A stretch of 64,000 nt of DNA from Ichthyophis bannanicus (lineage: Eukaryota > Chordata > Amphibia > Gymnophiona > Ichthyophiidae), in contig JAWIIG010000025.1 of NCBI GenBank assembly GCA_033557465.1, forward strand, positions 8,291,001-8,355,000. The letters are read 5' to 3'. Made by a program: the position numbers and the translations under genes. The notes beneath the pieces were generated by a model. That model did not search any database, was not told the DNA's origin, and worked only from the letters and a program-made list of their open reading frames with translations. Positions 61,292 to 64,000 of the stretch are shown one piece after another. Position 1 is the first letter of the stretch; the number at the start of each line of letters is the position of its first letter.

Positions 61292-64000
61292 ATGGAGCCG
61301 CCTTCCCCTAAGAAGTGCCCTCACTGTGGAGACTTAGTTTTTTACCTAGACTCCAATGCCTGGTGTCTCTCCTGTTTGGGCCCTGATCCTTTTTCCCCCG
61401 GTCAGCCGGGCTTCAGTATCGGGAGAAGACCTTCCCTGTTTCGGGTGTCCCTCGATGACGTTTTCCCTTCTAAGGTGCGGTCATCGGTTTACTCTTCTCT
61501 CCAGGATCAGGTAACCCAATAACAGTCTGTTAAGACTAGCCGAGTCTTGAGGGGTGAGTCTCATGCTCGGCATGGTGATGGCTCCGGCCTCCCCCTCAAG
61601 TCGCCCTTGGCAAATAAACCCCGCCGGGAGTCTTCGTGCTCCAGAGCTTCCACGGGGTTTCGGGTTGTTCCTGCGGTTCGCTCCTCACAGAACATTCCCG
61701 AGCCATGCTCGGGGGCGGTATCCGCTTCGAGCGGTGCCGATTCCCCGGCATCGGCGCTGGCGTCGAGTGCTCCACTCTTCGCCAAGGATCGTCAGCTGGT
61801 GTCCTCGGTGCCTTCGGGGCCGATCGATTCGGCCCAGTCTGACTTTCCTGCATCCCTGCCATGCGCGGAGGTGGTACCCGCTTTGGGCGGTACCGATTCC
61901 TCGGCGTCGGTGTCGAGTGCTCCACTCTTCACCAGGGATCGTCATCTGGTGTCCTCCGTACCTTCGGGGCTGATCGATTCGACCCAGACTGGCTTTCCTG
62001 CATCCCAGTCCTGCGCGGGGGTGGTACCGGCTTCGAGCGACGCTGCCCCCCCCCGGCGTTGGCTTCGGTGTCAAGTGCTCCACTCCTCACCAGGGATCGC
62101 CACCTGGCCCCGGTACCTTCGGGGCCGATCGGTTTGTCCCGGACTGGCGTCCCTGTACCCCAGCCATGCGCGGGGCTGGTGCTGGCCTCGGGCGCCGCCG
62201 ATTTCCCGGCATCGACGCGGGCATCGAGTGCTCTGCTCGTCACTGGGGTTCGTTCTCGGTGGGCCTCGGTGCCTTCGATCGATACGACCCAGGCTGGCTT
62301 CCCTTCGTCCGGGACAACCACGGAGCTGGTTCCGGCATCAGGGGGCTCCGATGCCCTGGCAGCGGCGCCGGGGTTGAGCGTTTTTCTACCCTCTGGGGCT
62401 CGTCGTCGGGTAACCTGGGTAACCTCGGGGCCGATCGGTACGCCCCGGAAGGGTTGTCCCCTTGGCAAGCCAAGCTCGGGAGGGGTACCGACGTCTAGTG
62501 GTGCCTATCTCCCGACATCAGCGCCGGTGTCGAGTGTTCCCCTCTTCACCGAGCGTCCTCCCCGGAGGTTCTCGATGCCTGCGGCACCGATCGATGCGAT
62601 TCCGATTCGCTTTCCGGGCCGGGCATTGCCGGCACCGCCGCCGGGGCCATCTCGGAGGGCATCGATAACCTCGCTCGGTTCGATGCCCAGCCTCGAATCG
62701 ATATCCAGTCTCGAAGACTTGGTCCCGACACGCTTCGGGACCGATCTCTGTCCCTTCCGGCGACGCAACACCGAGGATAATCGCCACTGCTCTCCGGTGG
62801 CTTCGGAATCGCTTCAGCCGCCTCCGCTGTCTGCTCTGCGGCTATTGCCGTCCCTGAGGTTGGAGTCGAGGCCGATGCCGATCCCTGCGGTTCCACCGGT
62901 GCCATCGATCCTTTCGATGCCTAGCTTGGAATCCATTCCAGGAACCGACGATGCAGTACTAACTGCCTTGATTCGGGACTGTCGGTATGCTTCTCGATCT
63001 AGCGGGACTCCCTTTGGACACCAGCCCGGTGCGTCTTCTGGTGTCCAAGCGGCCCCTCCAAACTCAGCCTCCCCAGGAATAGCTCCTCTGGGAGTGCCTT
63101 CTTTTCAGGATTTTCTCCTTGACATGGCAGACTTGCTTGCCATTCCTATCCCTGGTCCTTCTCCAAATCAGGGCCCTGCGGAACAGGCAGCCATAATGCT
63201 TCTTTTACATCCTTCCCTGCAGGATCTTCTCCTAGCGGTTTGGCGGTCACCTCTGAAGGTTCCTGCGCCGTCTACAGCCACGCATGTGCTGTATCAGGTG
63301 CCCCCCTCTCCGGGGTTTCAGAAGCACCAGCTTCCGCATCATTCCATTGTGGTGGAATCGGCACTGAGAAAGGTCGGAAGCAAGAAGAAGCATTCTTCTT
63401 GTCCTCCAGGTCGTGCATCTGAAGCGCTTGATACCTTTGGGCGTCAAACCTTCCAAACGTCCATGTTGGCTTCTAGAATTATTTCATATATTTTTTATAT
63501 GAGCCTGACCCTTTTGGAGGTCACGGAGAGATTATCTCTTTTGTCTCCCTTTTTGTCCGAATCTAAGGCCTCTGAATATTCCTTGCTCCTTTATCATTTC
63601 AGGAATATCTCTTGGTTCCTTTCTCGTGCTTCTTTCGACTCTTTTGAGTCTGTTGGCAGGTCCTCTGCTATTGCCATTGGTGCGCGTCATACAGCCTGGC
63701 TGCAGGCTTCAGACTTGTGCAGATGGGCACAACATAATCTGGGTAATTCTCCGTGTACTGGAGAAAACCTTTTCAATAGCGAGGCTTTACGTCAGGTTGC
63801 GCAGTGCTCCGCTGACCTTTCTAACGCAGGAAGCCGTCCTAAGCCTTCCTTTTCCCCCGGGGGTAGGAAATGTCCTACCAGACGTTCTTTCCCGAGGAAG
63901 AGAAAGTTTCATCCGCCCGCCCATCCTCCAGGTATGCCCAAGCAAGGGGCATCTCACCCCAGTCAGCAGTTCCAGGACTCACGCCCGGGCACTCATGCCA
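61292..64000 (+). pseudogene. DIRS-E gag, at least 900 codons, one stop and one frameshift
   Basis: ATG 61292 starts MEPPSPKKCPHC. The zinc motif is CPHC...CLSCLGPDP (Pro for His, and the third CxxC is missing). TAA at 61520-61522 (VTQ*) breaks it; the same frame continues to a C9 tract at 62045-62053. From there another frame is open without a stop to the window edge, about 1.95 kb. The middle holds about 51-codon repeats. Conserved C-terminal blocks: VPSFQDFLLDMADLL, LPHHSIVVESALRKV, ALDTFGRQTFQTSM, SPCTGENLF. Apart from two lesions this gag is well preserved. Confidence 0.84.
61764..62560 (+). repeat. Degenerate tandem repeat in E gag, unit about 150-158 bp
   Basis: The anchor (T)CGAGTGCTCCACTC or its variants occurs at about 61764, 61915, 62073, 62226, 62376 and 62532, spaced 151, 158, 153, 150 and 156 bp. 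Each unit encodes about 51 residues around SSAPLF.RDR.LVSSVPSG.ID and a Pro/Ala/Ser-rich linker. The first two are most alike; later ones drift. Confidence 0.78.

Larger units (their letters stand above)
60929..64000 (+). mobile_element. DIRS element E (A-related family), 5' half, runs off the window
   Basis: Left end ATCTCCAGGAACAAGCAGG, then a family-A-like ITR (ACGTCGGCGCCAACGG, CGCGCCTGCGCGG, CTTCCCGCCC). A long gag starts at 61292 and is still open at 64000. Pol, YR, ICR and right ITR must lie to the right if the element is complete. Confidence 0.85.

Noticed and set aside
1..64000. RT and RNase H reading frames as endogenous retrovirus or LTR retrotransposon
   Set aside because: No LTRs, protease, DDE integrase or env; each pol is followed by a tyrosine recombinase, and the ends are inverted repeats with an ICR, which is DIRS architecture.

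Overview
The window is vertebrate, repeat-dominated intergenic DNA. I see no host exon, tRNA, rRNA or CRISPR array. About 80% of it consists of tyrosine-recombinase (YR) retrotransposons of the DIRS order. The rest is CR1, L2 and L1-type LINE pieces, one hAT-type MITE and a few unrecognised spacers. This density of DIRS together with CR1/L2 suggests an amphibian, most plausibly a caecilian. That assignment is inference from known genome compositions, not from a marker gene.

The DIRS copies share one plan: left inverted terminal repeat (ITR), gag, pol (RT, RNase H and a Dam-methylase-like domain), an overlapping YR gene, an internal complementary region (ICR) and the right ITR. I labelled the families by sequence. 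Family A has gag starting MEKPASGFKKC. Family B has gag starting MA.SGFKKC. D is a diverged B-like family. E is an A-like family with an enlarged gag. C is a distinct lineage with different ITRs and an RG-rich gag. The letters are mine.

Layout: 1-301 is the 3' part of A0. A1 (302-6536) and B1 (6537-12317) sit head to tail inside A0, whose right end resumes at 12318-12554. A0 itself sits inside the ICR of another B element (Bx), whose right end is 12555-12827. C1 is a near-complete DIRS (13378-18978). A HAL1-like ORF1-only L1 element follows (18979-20575). D1 is a 5' fragment (20757-21224). A2 (21556-22079 and 28227-31214) is interrupted by B2 (22080-28226), which itself carries a hAT MITE (26261-26601). 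D2 (31215-35268 and 41947-42231) is interrupted in its ICR by A3 (35269-36153 and 37744-41946), which is interrupted in gag by the deletion derivative B3 (36154-37743). After spacers and a CR1 tail, A4 (43787-51186) carries an L2 insertion (47136-48898). D3 is a 5' fragment (51303-52330). A nearly full-length CR1 lies on the minus strand (53884-59252), followed by a second CR1-like fragment on the plus strand (59253-60870). The 5' half of E runs off the right edge (60929-64000).

Part 2 highlights four things. The elements are nested into one another at a recurrent TTCT-like site, often inside another element's ICR or at its end. A conserved YTT-TGA-C motif at every readable A/B/D gag-pol junction has the form of a +1 frameshift site. 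ITR-borne palindromes and CRE/NRF1/YY1-like motifs suggest a shared promoter design. E carries a long, still-open gag with six diverged repeats of about 51 codons. Only B1 gag, B1 YR, B2 YR and C1 gag are uninterrupted with their recognisable motifs in place, so the rest are relics. All calls come from reading the sequence by eye; no alignment or database search was run.
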